Shown: positions 1 through 13,500 of the stretch, one piece after another
Layout: each line of letters opens with the position of its first letter
Position numbering within the stretch: position 1 is the stretch's first letter
From: Sipunculus nudus
Lineage: Eukaryota > Annelida > Sipuncula > Golfingiida > Sipunculidae
Assembly: GCA_026874595.1 (NCBI GenBank)
Contig: CM049309.1
Span: 39,013,079 to 39,077,078 of the forward strand
Direction: 5' to 3'
Length of the DNA stretch: 64,000 nucleotides
Notes under the pieces: generated by a model
What the model saw: the letters and a program-made list of their open reading frames with translations, nothing else
What the model was told of the DNA's origin: nothing
The model's database searches: none
Translations under genes and position numbers: made by a program

Positions 1-3000
1 CCCCAAGATCTCCTACCAAGCCGAAAACTGGGTCTTTGTGACTTCGTTCTTTTGGGAAATTAAGGAAAAACCTCAATTTTTTATTAAAATCCTATTTTCA
101 CACTTCAGGACTGCCTAATATCAAAACCACTCATCTGTTTTTCCTCATATTTACCATAAATATTCCTCTATATAGTTCCTATGTACATGCCAGAAATTAA
201 GTCTGTAAAGTATAAATTTTTAGCTCAGCTGACTATAAGTCATCTGAGTTATAGTCGTGGTCCATTGTCCGTCGTCCGTCCGTCTGTCCGTCCGTCCGTC
301 CGTCCGTCCGTAGATGTGGCACGTTTTGAAACCGTAAGACCTAGGAATCCAAAATTCAGCATAATGTTAGATGTCCCCAAGATCTCCTACCAAGCCGAAA
401 ACTGGGTCTTTGCGACTTCGTTCCTTTGAGAAATTAAGGAAAAACCTCAATATCTTATTAAAAACCTATTTTCACACTTCAGGACTGCCTAATATCAAAA
501 CCACTCATCTGTTTTCCCTCATTTTTACCATAAATATTCTTCTATATAGTTCCTATGTACATGCCAGAAATTATGTCTGTATTATATAATTTAAAAAAGT
601 TATGGGCCCAAACATAATGCATTTTGTAAAAAATCAGGAAAGATATTTGATCACTTAACACAAAACTTGTTAAAGCTATGGACTTTTTTCCCAGTAATAT
701 AACTTTAATTTATCAAAATTAAATTATATACCCAAAATTAGATCAAAATCTTTTAAATTTTTTAAAATATTAACAAAAATAAAAAATCAGTACCTTAAAT
801 TTTGCCCAACTTTGATCATGGCACGTTTTTTTACTGTAAGTACTGTGGATTTAATTTTCTCAGCATGTTTTTGTTAGCATTTTGTCTGTTAACACCAAAA
901 ATTTGAAACCAGTTGATCAAAAACTGTAGATTTTATTCAAGTTTTCAAGCACCATGTAACAAATTGTTTACATCAAGCTAGTGTTATGCAGTTTGCAAGA
1001 GCTCAGCTCCCCAGCTTCAGCTCTCAGTTCCTAAAATTTGGCATACAATTAGATGTCTCCAAAATTCCCTACCATGCCAAGAATTTGGTCACTAGGACTT
1101 AATACCTTCGAGATATTAATGAAAAACTTCATTTTTCCATTAAAAACCCATTGTTACACTTCAAGACTGCCTAATATCAAAACCACTGATGTGACTTTAA
1201 TCATATATAATATACATATTTTTCTATACATTCTCTATGCATATGCCAGAAATGATGTCAGTATTGCGTAATTGTTTTAAGTTATGGGCCCAAACATAAT
1301 GCACTATGTAAAGAAATATATTTACTCCCTTAACAAGGGGATTGCTGAAGCTAGAGTTTTTTTGCCAGGGATGTAACATTATTTAATTAAGATTCAATTG
1401 AATACCCCAAATTAGTCCTGAATTTTTCAAATTTTATATGTTATTAGTATAAATATAAAATTAGTACCTTAAATTTTGCCCAACTTTGACCATGGCACAT
1501 TTGTTTCCTGTGAGCACGGTTGATATAATTTTCATATCATGCACACAAGGATTTCAGCTTTTTAGTTTAGAAAGCTGAAAGAAATTGGCCAAAAATTGTA
1601 GCTTTTATTAATGTTTTTATGAGACCATGTCAGACCTTAACTCTCTCCAGCCCCTCTTGAGTCACCTGTATGTTGACCTTGTTGAACTTTCAGCAAATTA
1701 TGCATGCTTGAGGCGAGCCATACACTGTTGCAGGTAGGCAGCTTATGGCCAGCCACAGTTGATCCAGGTGTCCAACCCAACTCATCTAGTAGTTTTAACC
1801 AACAACATAACAATTAACAATAAATTAATAAATTTTTATTGTTTTTTAATAACAAATTAAAGAAAAATAAAAAAGAATTTGTTAGTTTATAATAACAGGA
1901 AATCAACTTGCAGTAACTGATGATAAAAGAATCTTGTATCGATGGATAGAATGTCACGTACTCCAAATAACACCATGCAGTCACCTATGGTATTTTTCAG
2001 TTCAATTTTAATGATAAAAAAGTAAATCATATTATTCATTACTAATCATAAGGGATCATATGAAGGAAATTAATGATAGACAAAGATGCAGTTGATATTA
2101 TTAATCTGGATTCCTACTGTGTCTAGTGTGTACATTGATGTGAAATTAGTCTAGAATGAATATATTACATTTTTTTTTTAATATAAATAAAAGCCATAAA
2201 ACCAGGTACTTTTGATCATAATTTAAATGTGGGAATTTTGTATATTCTGGATTCTCAACATAATTGTTTGGTGAAAACTGAATAAATGCCAGTAATGGTG
2301 GGAAAACTTTGCAATTGTATTTAAATACGAATATGAATATGTACTCCATTATAAAATGTCTTGCATAAAGAATTGGAATTCAGGTAAAAATGAAAGTATA
2401 TGAATACCAGTGCAAATACTTTCAAAATGTATTCATGAATGCATTCATGAATATATTCTTTAATATTATTTTAATAATCATTTCAGTTATATTTCATTTT
2501 AAAAAATCATAAGATTCTCTTATTATTTTTAATAAAAATTATATTTGGGACAATATTTGTAATTTCTTTTTAATAAATAGTTAAACTCTTATATCATATG
2601 TTCTGCTTATAAGTTATATGGCCAAGTCAAAATCTGTGTGACAATAGTACTCCATTTGTTAATAAAATAAATGAAATCAATCCTCTTCCCTGTCTCCAAA
2701 GATAATATCATAATCATACATAAGCTAAACACCAACAACTCATAATAAAGCTTATATTTATTACCACACCAAACCAGCATATGCCTCATTCCTAAATCAT
2801 ATTTTTTAATCATATATAACAGCTGAGCGCCGTGACCCATAGGTCCCTTGTTTAAGTTATGGGCCCAAACATAATGGACTTTGTAAAAAATCAGGAAAAA
2901 TAATAACTCACTTAACATGACAAATTTTGAAACTAGAGTCTATTTTCATAAGTATATAACTATGTTTAATTAAGATTCAATTGTTTACCCAAAATTAGAT

Positions 3001-4451
3001 ATGAATTTTGTAAATTTTTTAAGTTATTAGCATAAAAAAAAATCAGTACCTAAAATTTTGCCCAACTTTGACCATGGCACGTTTTTTTCCTGTAAGCACC
3101 ATTGATTTAATTTTCACAGCATGTAAACATAAATATTTAGTTTGTCTAAATCTGAAATTTGAAAATAAGAGCTTGAAAATTAAGCTAGTTATTGATTTTT
3201 TTTTCTGTAGTCACTTGCTTTGATTACAGATGCAGGGTCCCACTCCAGGTCACTGGAAGTCAGCTATGCCAGGGTTTCTGATTTGTTACAGTCACATGGG
3301 GAGATCCCCTGCTGTGACAGGTGTACAGTTATTCTCATATCACCACCCCAATCCCCCCCCCCCCCCCACAAACCCAACCCACCAAGTGTTATGCAGTAAT
3401 TGTTATTGTTTTCACTGTATCTCCTTAATTGTAATGCTGTTTCCACTCCGATATGCAAAAACTTTCCTTGAAAAAATAATTCAAGGTGTAATCCAGAAGA
3501 TGCAATGTTGTGTAATGTAGCATTTTTAAAGAAATCAATTTTCTTTTAAATGATTTTAACAAATATAAATGAACCCATCAGTATGCTTAAATTATTATAA
3601 AATATGAAGCACATTATGGATAAATAAAGACACTATTAAAAATTGTGAAATCTAAATCAAGTATTATTTTTAGATATTTATTGTTTTGCAGTTTTAAAAG
3701 ATATATTTTTGTGGTAAAAAATAAATAAACATTTGTATGCATGATGTGGTATTATCTGACAAGATTGAGATTTATGATGATGCAATTGAGAATTATGAAT
3801 CAACTTTTATATTCAGATATATATGTTAAATTGGAAATGTATAGAAATATAAAGTTAAATTAGAAAATAATTGATGTGATAAAAAAATCAGGATTTAATA
3901 CAAACATTTGTTCATTATTTTCCTGCCTCAGCAGAATTTGAGATCAGGCTTTGTTTGCCCTGTTTTATGTTGTTAATTAGCTATAATTCAACTGTATACA
4001 TTTCATAAAAAAAATACATATATATTTAATAATATATATTATACAAAAAAATAGATGCAATTGAACAAATGTGTAAACTACTGAAATGTCAACAGTTAAT
4101 CAAAAAACCAACTAATGATCATGGTAATAGTACAGATCATTTGTTCACAAACTGCTCATATGCTTTAGTTTCAACATTAGGAAACACATGGTCAGGTCAC
4201 AGAATATTTTTTGCAACAATTTCTTGCCTATCAATACAAACCAATCATATAAACCAACCATGGCCTTTATTACCTCTTCCTCTTACACTTTATCTCCATT
4301 AGATATTATTTTAGATTTTTACCTTCAAGGTTAACGTCAGCTGAGCACAGTGACCCATAGGTCCCTTGTTTTCAAAATTACAATAATTTTTCCTTAGTCT
4401 GTAAATATTATTAATAATCCTGATAATAAATAAAAAAAATTGTGATTACAG
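1..4451. repeat. Dispersed-repeat block, left edge
   Basis: No coding sequence accepted. A ~110-bp segment around GCCTAATATCAAAACCACT occurs near 100-210 and 475-590 and, diverged, at 1150-1260. A second segment (TTATGGGCCCAAACATAATG) occurs at 600, 1280 and 2855, and a third (TTTTGCCCAACTTTGA) at 800, 1470 and 3055. An element head (GCTCAGCTGACTATAAG then GTCCGTCGTCCGTCC) lies at 222-310; matching tails (GACCCATAGGTCCCTTGTTT) end at 2853 and 4371. A C tract lies at about 3353-3367. The rest, 1600-2750 and 3380-4330, is AT-rich without visible features. Confidence 0.7.
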
Positions 4452-4558
4452 ATGGTTCAAATGACCCATCACAGATGCACAAGTTCTCCAATATTTATAA
4501 CTTCATGTCATATCGACCTGGAGATCATGTGACAGAGATAATGAGAATGCATTTTGAG
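4452..4558 (+). CDS. Gene 1, first exon seen (internal exon)
   Basis: Acceptor TGTGATTACAG, donor GAG|GTAGGT. Two leading bases complete a codon from an unseen upstream exon; then GSNDPSQMHKF...PGDHVTEIMRMHFE. Only this frame is open across the exon, and it continues in phase 0 into the next exon. The other frames stop within four codons or give no sensible join. Confidence 0.6.
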
Positions 4559-7500
4559 GTAGGTCACTTGCAAGTTTAGAACTCATTAACATTGATCCTT
4601 ATGTTAAAAATTATGTTTGCATGTTCTGACCAATCTGATCCTCAGCTTAACCTTCAGAACTAAAGATATTCAGACCACAGCTGAATCAAATTTATCCGTT
4701 AAACTGTAAGACAGTTTCTGTAAGGGGGAAAAGATATTTGACTCTGGTCCACAATGTGAAACAAATTATTTGAAAAAAAAATGTTGAGACTTATAATTTA
4801 AAATTCTAAATCAAACCAAAACATTTCTAGCGGGGAGTTGTTGCATTGTCTGTTTATTGTCCCCTGCTTCCTTGGAACAGGGGATTTTGATTTCAGTTTG
4901 TTAGTCTGTCTGTCCATCTGTCAGGTTTTAGTTTCTGTGTGATAAATTTCCTAGATATTATCCGATTTCATTCAAATTTAGGTCAGTGATTGCTCTCATG
5001 CATACTTTGGTTGGAATTGGTTTTGGAGTGTCTTTTTATTTATCACCAGCTCTAAAACAAACAAAAATTTTCCCTTTGGTTCACAATTCATAACCAAATT
5101 TATGACATGTAGAGACATCTTCAGGGGACAAAGAAAACTTAAACACAGGCACTATGAAATGTCGAGACATCTTCAGGGGAAAATAAAAACTAAAACATGT
5201 TGAGATAGCAAAAAGGGGACAACTAGAGGCTAAAGCGGGGACATAAATTCCACAAATTTTGATTAGTTACTCTGCATACAGACTTACAACTTCCGCAATA
5301 ACTTACCGGGGCTTTGATGGATTTTCACGAAACTCACCATAACTACTTACCAATAGATTATCTCACCCGAGTTATTAATATGTTCAACATCCACACATAT
5401 ATTATTAATAAGGTCACAAGTCACTAGGCTACTTTGTGGTGTCGCCCAAAAATTATGAAGAATATGAAGGATTTTGAAAAATAAATTTATCTCTTAAATC
5501 ATTTTAGCTTAAATAAGTTTATCTTTGACTTGCCCTACTTGAAATTTTACTTGCCTGCCTAAAACCAGTAATTGAATTGTTCTGTTGCTTGATTTTTGCA
5601 TATTAGACAACAGACATGTTCAAATGTTTGTTATTCATATTTCTCTTTAGTATTACCTATTTGTACAGGTAAATGGGTAGGTAATTTAAGATAAAGAAGT
5701 ATTATCAATATGATTTCATTTCTCCATAAAAAAAAATGGCTAACTGAAGATCAGTTTAGATTCAGGCCTTACGGTGAAGATTTATGTTAAACCCAATCAT
5801 CCAAGTAGGAATGCACTTTAGGTTGCCCTACCACCATTTTCTGGAACTTTACTTTCCTCAGGCAAGCTGTTAATCATAATGGTCAAGCCCTGAATTTTTT
5901 TAGTGAAAAATATGTGTTTGTTTGTTTCAGATCCCAAGGGGAGTTATTTGTGACCGTGCTGCACCTATTAATAAAACTGTACCCAAATTACCTGATCAGT
6001 TTCGCACAGATATTGAAGTCATACACCAAGACAGTAAAAAGGTTGCAATCATAAAGGTGAGCTTCATAGATGTACACTATACAGGTAGTAAATAATGCAA
6101 TTATCACACCAGATATATATCAGAATAATTCTTCAATATGAGTACTGTTGTAAATTCTGTTCTATTGACAATACTAAAGTTTGGGATATGTATATCTTTA
6201 TTAATTTCAAATTTAAAAAAAAAACATTAAAGGTGATGTACTACCCAGAACACTGTGGATTCATAGTAAGATGTTATTACATACTGTGGATGCCTTTTTG
6301 TTTGCGAGGGTTTTACTTTCACGATATTCGCGAATGGGATATAATCGCGAATATGAAACTCAAGTGCTCAAGTGCATTAGATCTGCCCAGTATTCAATAT
6401 TAAGGATACCTTTTTATTGCAAAACATAAATTTTTAGAAATTTAACCAGTTCTGCTACCTTAATGGTTATGTACTTCGATTTCATAAATCTGGTGCAATT
6501 GCGAAAATGAAACCCTCACAAAACTTTCAAAATGAAGAAATTAGGGAAATTTTGGGAATTTTTCGAATATCGAAGTCAACCAGAGTATACATGCATGATG
6601 TCATTACAGAGATACTATGACCATGCCAACCAGTTGTCTCGCAAAGATTTCACTCCTGACCCTCGGTACCATGCGTCATTCATCCAGCACCATGGATCAG
6701 ACCCTGTCAGGATGATCCACGATTATAACACAGGTCAGCTTATTTCAAAGTGCACTTGATGTTTTAATTCATTCATGCTGATTCTTTGGAATAGATCTTT
6801 GTCCTTTGTTGAAGTTTGTTCTTTGGTCTGTATTTAAAGGTTCAGCTTGATATCCAGATAATCTCATGGGATACCAGAAATTAGGAAATTGTTTATAATA
6901 TTTGCTAGCTATAGGCCCAGAGATATGATTATTAGCATGAATGAAAAATCAAATTTGCCACAGTGCTTAAGTTAGCTAAACAAACATGTTCCAATGTATT
7001 ATTAAACTGTAAATATGTGCCACATTAACACATAAATATCAAATCACCATGCACACTTGGAAGAAAATCATTTCAACAGTTCATTATTGCCAAATATACC
7101 TGCTACTGTAAAGTTCTCAACAGAATACGGCCTCATTAGCATACTCGCCCAGTTATGGCTCAGAATGTTTTGTCAATGATACACATGTACTGCTTATGCT
7201 AAAGTCCCTAACATAATACTCACCCAAATCTAGCTCAAATCTGCCCCAATCTCCTACCTTAAATGATAAAATTCATCCAAAAATCTTATATTACAATGTA
7301 TAAACATACAACAAAAAGTAAATGCTTGTATTTTTTTATTCTTTTTACAAAATATTTAGCATACTGATGAATGATAAAATGGTTAAGGATGTGCTCACGC
7401 CAGGCAGCAGCGGGCGGGTGCTACCGGCAGCTTTTCCTGTCGTCCAGCACATGACTTGAATGTTTCAATGCACGCCTGCCAGTATTTTTTAAGCTGTGAA

Positions 7501-10500
7501 AAAAATACACGTGTTTACGTATATATCTTGGGGTATTTTACATGTATTTTTATTCATGACCCCTGTCGGATATATCTGAAGGGTATATGTACCAAGCTAG
7601 AAGACATCCAGTGGGGCCCAAATCAATATTTAAATGGAGGTACTCTTTCACAATGTTCCGTATTAAGTTAATGTTATTGAATAAAATTTGCTACCAACAG
7701 TAATGAATGTAGGTGCAAGGGTAGTGCCACCTGGTGTCTGTCTAAAAGACTAACACTGATATTACAAACCAAGCGGATTGTGATTTGCTAGTGATGATAA
7801 GATAATCATATATTACAAATTATATACAATTATTATACAAAAATATACAAACACTGTTTTAGCTATAAATAGAAATTAGAATGACATTTGCAAGAAAATA
7901 CTGTGAATTTCAGAATGCAAACAACTTCCCGTAAATGCCCCTATTATCTCTCACTCTTAGTCATGTTTCACAGCACTCTGGATAAGATTCATAGTGATGC
8001 CCCAAATATAAGACGCAGGTGGAGTTCATACAAAATTCCCAAATTTATTTATGACGTGGTCCTAATACGATACACATTTTCTATTGAGAATTTTAAGGTA
8101 CTTTACTTTCTGGTGTCATGATATGTGTATAACGAAATCCAAAACTTAGTCTACAGTGCTGCTGAAACCAATCATGGCAGAATATTTTGTGAAATATTCT
8201 CATTGAAAACTCCTGTTCCTATAATTACAAGGAAGTACTTTAAACCTGCATTTGGATTTCAAATCAGGTGTTCTCATACTTAAATATTAATGTTAATTAG
8301 GGCCCAACTTAGAAAAAGTGGTGACCTATAGTGATCACCATGTCCGTCCTTCATGCCGTCCTTCTGCCCGTCATTGATGCTATCTTTCGTGCGCAGAGAA
8401 TACGATGGATCTTTCTCAAATCCACAGGGATGATTGGTGCTTAGTAGGGCTCTGTCCCTGTCGAATTTCAGACCCACCAAATATACAATATGGCTGCCAG
8501 AGCACAATCGATGATTTTGTTTCCTGCCTGATATCCCAAAGAGGATACAATGGATCTTTCTCAAATCGACAGGAGGGCTCTGTCCCTATTGAATTCCAGA
8601 CCAACAAAAAAATCAATATGGCTGCAAGAACACAATCAGTGATTTTCTTTTATACACTATATCCCAAAGAGAATACAGTTGATCGTTCTTAAATCCACAG
8701 GGATTATTGTTGCCAAGGATGGCTCCATTAAACCCACAAATAATCTACTATGGCTGCCAGAGCACAATGGATAATTTTCTTTAGTGTGTCATATCCCTAA
8801 GAGAATATGTTTCAGCTTTCACAGGTATGATTGAACAAGTTTCACTAGATACACCAATTCACTCTGTGGGGCCCTCTAAGGCCCATCATTTGATTACATC
8901 TGGTTTAGAAATAATATTGGCATAACAATATGCAAATACAGTAATTTCTTATGCTAATTAGGCCATATACACACTAGCAAATAAGCCAGATGGTGAATCA
9001 GTTTTCTCTGTCTGTATTTGGACCTTAGGGGGAGCTCCTTTGAGTGACCTTGCAAACTCAGGGTGCGGCTATAAATAGATGTGCGGCGATAAAAACAGGA
9101 CTTACTATAACCCACTAATCCACATCAGTTTGGTTTACTGTAGTCTGCTTGAAAGGCAGTCTACAACAGTCCTGTTTTCTTTAGTCCTGTTCACAGTAAA
9201 CCAGTTTCTAGTATGTACAGGCAAATTCGCTTCTAGTCAGAATGAGTCTAGTTTCACAGAACTGCCTGGACTACTACTGTTGCATGAGGGAGTGTTTTTT
9301 TCAGTTGCAGAGTCAGATGATGATCCAAGTGCAGACAGCAAACTCACAATATGTTTAATAAATTGGTTTAGGCTTTCGTAAAGTGAAATACAGAGCAGAT
9401 GAAAATGGACTGCTTGGAGACTATAGTAAACTTGTGTATTATAATCCAGTTAAGATGTGAACAAAATGCGGATACGGTCTTAAACGCACAATTGTCATTA
9501 GATAAAGTGTCATAACAGCTCTACTTATAACCTTGTGTGTTTCATGTTGCTCCATTATGCCTTCTTTTCAGGTGTGCAGTACCTGGTTCGTCAGACTGAC
9601 AGCCGCTGTGAAATAAATAGAATCCCCAACAGTGCAGACGATGGCACTACTAAAGACCCAGACCACCCAGACCACATCTACATGGAGCACGGAAATCAGC
9701 TCATGAACCTTGATCAGGTGCACTTCCAGTATCAGGGACAAGTCAGTATTCTTTTTTTTCTTACAAGGCAGACTGATTCATACATATAATACATTTGAAG
9801 AAATACTTTCATATTTAAAAGGATAAAAAAAAAGCCTTTCTCCCATACTTGTTATTGATGTTTTTAACAGATTTTCTGCGTATAATTTGTTGTTTAGAGT
9901 GATATCCTTTTGAATCTTCAAAGAAACAGCATACTAAGTACTATTTCGTTCTTTTACCTTAATGTTGCCTAAGCAGTTGCATTATATCTGAACTTTTTTA
10001 GATGTTTCATAGAAAAAAACAAGAACAGTGAGATTGAAGTTTCCATAGGGTCAAAGTTCATATGGCCACAAAGATATTTAACAAATATACCTTTTATACA
10101 AAGTAATTTGCTTATTGTACTCAATAAACTTATTCCTGTGTTAATGAGAGGAGGAGAACCAAATGTGATGCCAGGGTCAGAGTGATAATGTGGCTAGGGA
10201 TTGAAGCATTCTCAAGCTGAGAGCCGTAAGTCATTTGATGAGTGGTTATTCATATAAACAGTGTGGATCTCTATCTCTCAGAGACTGGTGAGAAAGATTC
10301 CATGTGACGTGTGGGCGGGACAGAGGAATGACTACCCACAGCAGGGAGACATGTCTACTATAGAGCTGTATCATGCTCAGGTAAAGACCCTAAAGACACA
10401 GTGTATACTAGGGCTGGGTATCAGTCAGCCTGTTCAAGTACAATCCCAGGACCATTCTAAAAAATTTGTCCGTCATCGTTCACATGTGCGAGCTTGTCAT

Positions 10501-13500
10501 GGAAGCACTGACCAATGTATATACATTCACCATCTTATTAATCATATGACAATACGTGTCTCTTATTTAATTCTTAAAAAGCCAATATAAGAAATATAAA
10601 GTATCTTAAGCTTTATCAATAGTTCAGTATTTATTTTAGGTTACACTTATATCTATAATTTTCAGCATTAATTGTGTTTCATCGATTAGACGATACAGTA
10701 TGCAAAGCGTATCAATAACCGTATCAATGTGCTATATAGATATATATCGATATATCAGTATATACTGAGGTTAGTTTCATATTTGCGAGGTGAAAATTTT
10801 GCGAAATTTCTCTTTTTATTGTTTGGCTTTGGTTCCTTATTCATGATCTCACCTTAAGCTAAATTACCCTTCACAGAGTATATCCATTATTATTATATGA
10901 ATTAATTGTGTTAAATAACTTTTATTAAAAAAGTGTGAAAAAATGTATCAACCGGACAGGAGCATAATGGAATATTGAATGACTAGAAATTAATGTTAAT
11001 TACTGACAGATAAGTTTGAAAGATAGGATATCATTAAAATAACAATCATTGATTTAAATAGGCACCATACAAGATCTATAATTATTTATATTATCAGTGT
11101 TTAACCTTTAGACTTTCCTTCCATGATTGGGCCGCTTAATCACAGTGGTTTTATTTTTGCAGTAAGTTTCCTTTCATATATATCACAATTTTGAAACCTG
11201 ACCAAACAAAGAAAGGCCACAGTATTACACAGTTTATATATGTTTTATTATAAGGTAAGGTCCACTGCTTGAGAATCGGCTGGATACAAATAAAAGTAAA
11301 CCTATCATTAGCATTATTTTCATTTGTTACACATCCTTTGTGTCCAAATTCCTAAACATGAGACTAGAAATAATACTGAAGAAGTACTTACCTAGTCATT
11401 TAGACTTTAGAAATAATCTTTGAGGTTATATTTTGAGTTCACCTCACCTTGCCTTGTAGGAATTGAGCCAGACACCAGCCCTGACTTTGTGAAGCTATTT
11501 TAATCTGTATCCTAAATGTCTGTTTCTTTGGCCTGGTGTCTGCCTCCCATTAAGATTCAACATCTTAGAGCCTTCTGATTGATGAGACTTTTATCTTTGG
11601 TTAACTTGGTGGGGGGGGGGGGAGATCTATTGCTAACTTGTAGGTCTCTGTTAAACATTAGATGATTAATGCTTCTCATTTTTGGTGAGAGACATGTTAT
11701 TAGGCAAACTATGTAACATTGTTAACAAACCAACTTGTGTCACGTTGAGTTAATTACTCACATACGTCAGATGTCATCTGTATGTAAGCTGCAAGCTGTA
11801 CAATCATTTTGTACCTGCACGTTGTATTAGGGGTGTGAGATAATTAGGTGCTTTTGTCCACCGTGCTACCCGCCCTTTCCACTGTCTTAACATCAGTGCC
11901 ACTTTTTTCACATACAAAAGAATACATTTGATCTTCCTCAAATTCATAGAGATGATTGGTACTTATGAGTGCTCCAGCCCTATTAAATTATAGACCTACT
12001 GGAATTCAATATGACTTCTAGAGCACAATTGGTTAATTTGTTTGAGCGCAGTATTTCAGAGAGGCTATGTTCGACCTTTCTGAAATTCATGGGGGCAATT
12101 AGGTCCTTATGAGAGCACCAGCCCTTTTGAATGACTGGCCAATCCACAAACCAATATGGCTGCCAGAGCATAATTGGTGATTTTCATTTGCACCAAGTAT
12201 CTCAAAGAATATACAATTGATCTTCCTTAAATTCACAGGGATGATTATTGGTTTTCACAAGAACTCCAGCTCTCAAATTACAGACCTGCCAAAAGTCCAA
12301 CATAGCTGCCACAGAGGAACATTTGGAGGAACTGTCGATAACAGGGCCCTATACCTGTACTGTCATAAACCTCTACTACTAATATATTATGTGAATATTC
12401 TCATTATATTGTATGAAGTAGTGTCCAAGGCTTATTGCATGTACATCAGCATTATAACACAGCATATTGTGCAAGTAAGAGATTTGTAAAAAAAGTAGAG
12501 TGACTCTGTACAGGGTTTATATTGTTTTGTTGTTAAATCAAAACATTATGAACCTTTGTGATTGTGGTACATTTTTGCCTGAGATAAAATACTAATATAG
12601 ACTATTGGCTCCGCAGGCCTTTTTCTAGTATAGTAGTGTCATTACTATGTACTGGCTGAGTGCCTTCACATGCTTCAGCAAGGAACTAACTTTAAGGCTG
12701 TATGAGGATGCAATATTTTCATCTTTTCTGACAAAGCCTTGTGCCCTACAAGTAAGCTGTCACCTGACATGAACCAGACCAATCGCTTGCTTTTTTTGTA
12801 TACTTTCTAACAGTACCTAGCATAAACAAGAAAAATTCTGTTTTAACTCAGCATATTGGTAAATTCCTCCATATGTATACAGGAAAAGACTCGTTACCAT
12901 ATAGACAGAGTTTCAGTTTGGGTTGTGAGTTCACACGTATTCTTTCGTGTTAATTCATCATTCATAGCCTAATGTTAAGGCTGTTAACAAAGATATGAAT
13001 GCAACACGTTGGAAGAGCACTGCAATGCACTCCTCTGTATGGCTTGTATCATGACTCAAGTTAGGTTTACCAGGCCAAATAAGTGCCTTCTGAGTTGTGT
13101 ACTTACGGCTACTTTTACAGCTGCCCTCTGGCTTATATATTAAGGCAGCACCAATCAGAGTGGTTGATTTACATAAGGTGTGTTTTTTTAGGAGGACTGG
13201 CTGTCAGAAGGAGGCAAAGAGGGAACACCGCTACAGCCGATTATCGGAATGTGGATAAGGTCAAAGTGGAAGGTATGTAAATGAGTTCTTTAAGTGATGT
13301 GAATTGGATTATTTGTCGCTCCAAGATCTTTATATCTTTTATGTTTATTATTTTTTCCTGGTTTTCACTAGGATTCTTTAAGGAAAAATTCCTGTGTTTC
13401 ATAGAATTTCAGTGTCACAGGTGAAATAACTATAGGATTTTATTTTCTTAAACCATCATATATAACATTTTAATCCGGCTGAAATGCAGACAAGAAGTGG

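Noticed and set aside
3230-3320. Possible upstream exon of gene 1 (acceptor GATTACAG, donor GACAG|GTGTAC)
   Set aside because: Its phase fits the exon at 4452, but the translation (MQGPTPGHWKSAMPGF...) does not look like the family, and the more protein-like frame of the same segment has the wrong phase. It needs transcript evidence.
8280-8692. Overlapping ~95-codon frames on both strands
   Set aside because: They lie within the ~140-bp tandem dispersed repeat, have no splice or domain support and no matching neighbour.
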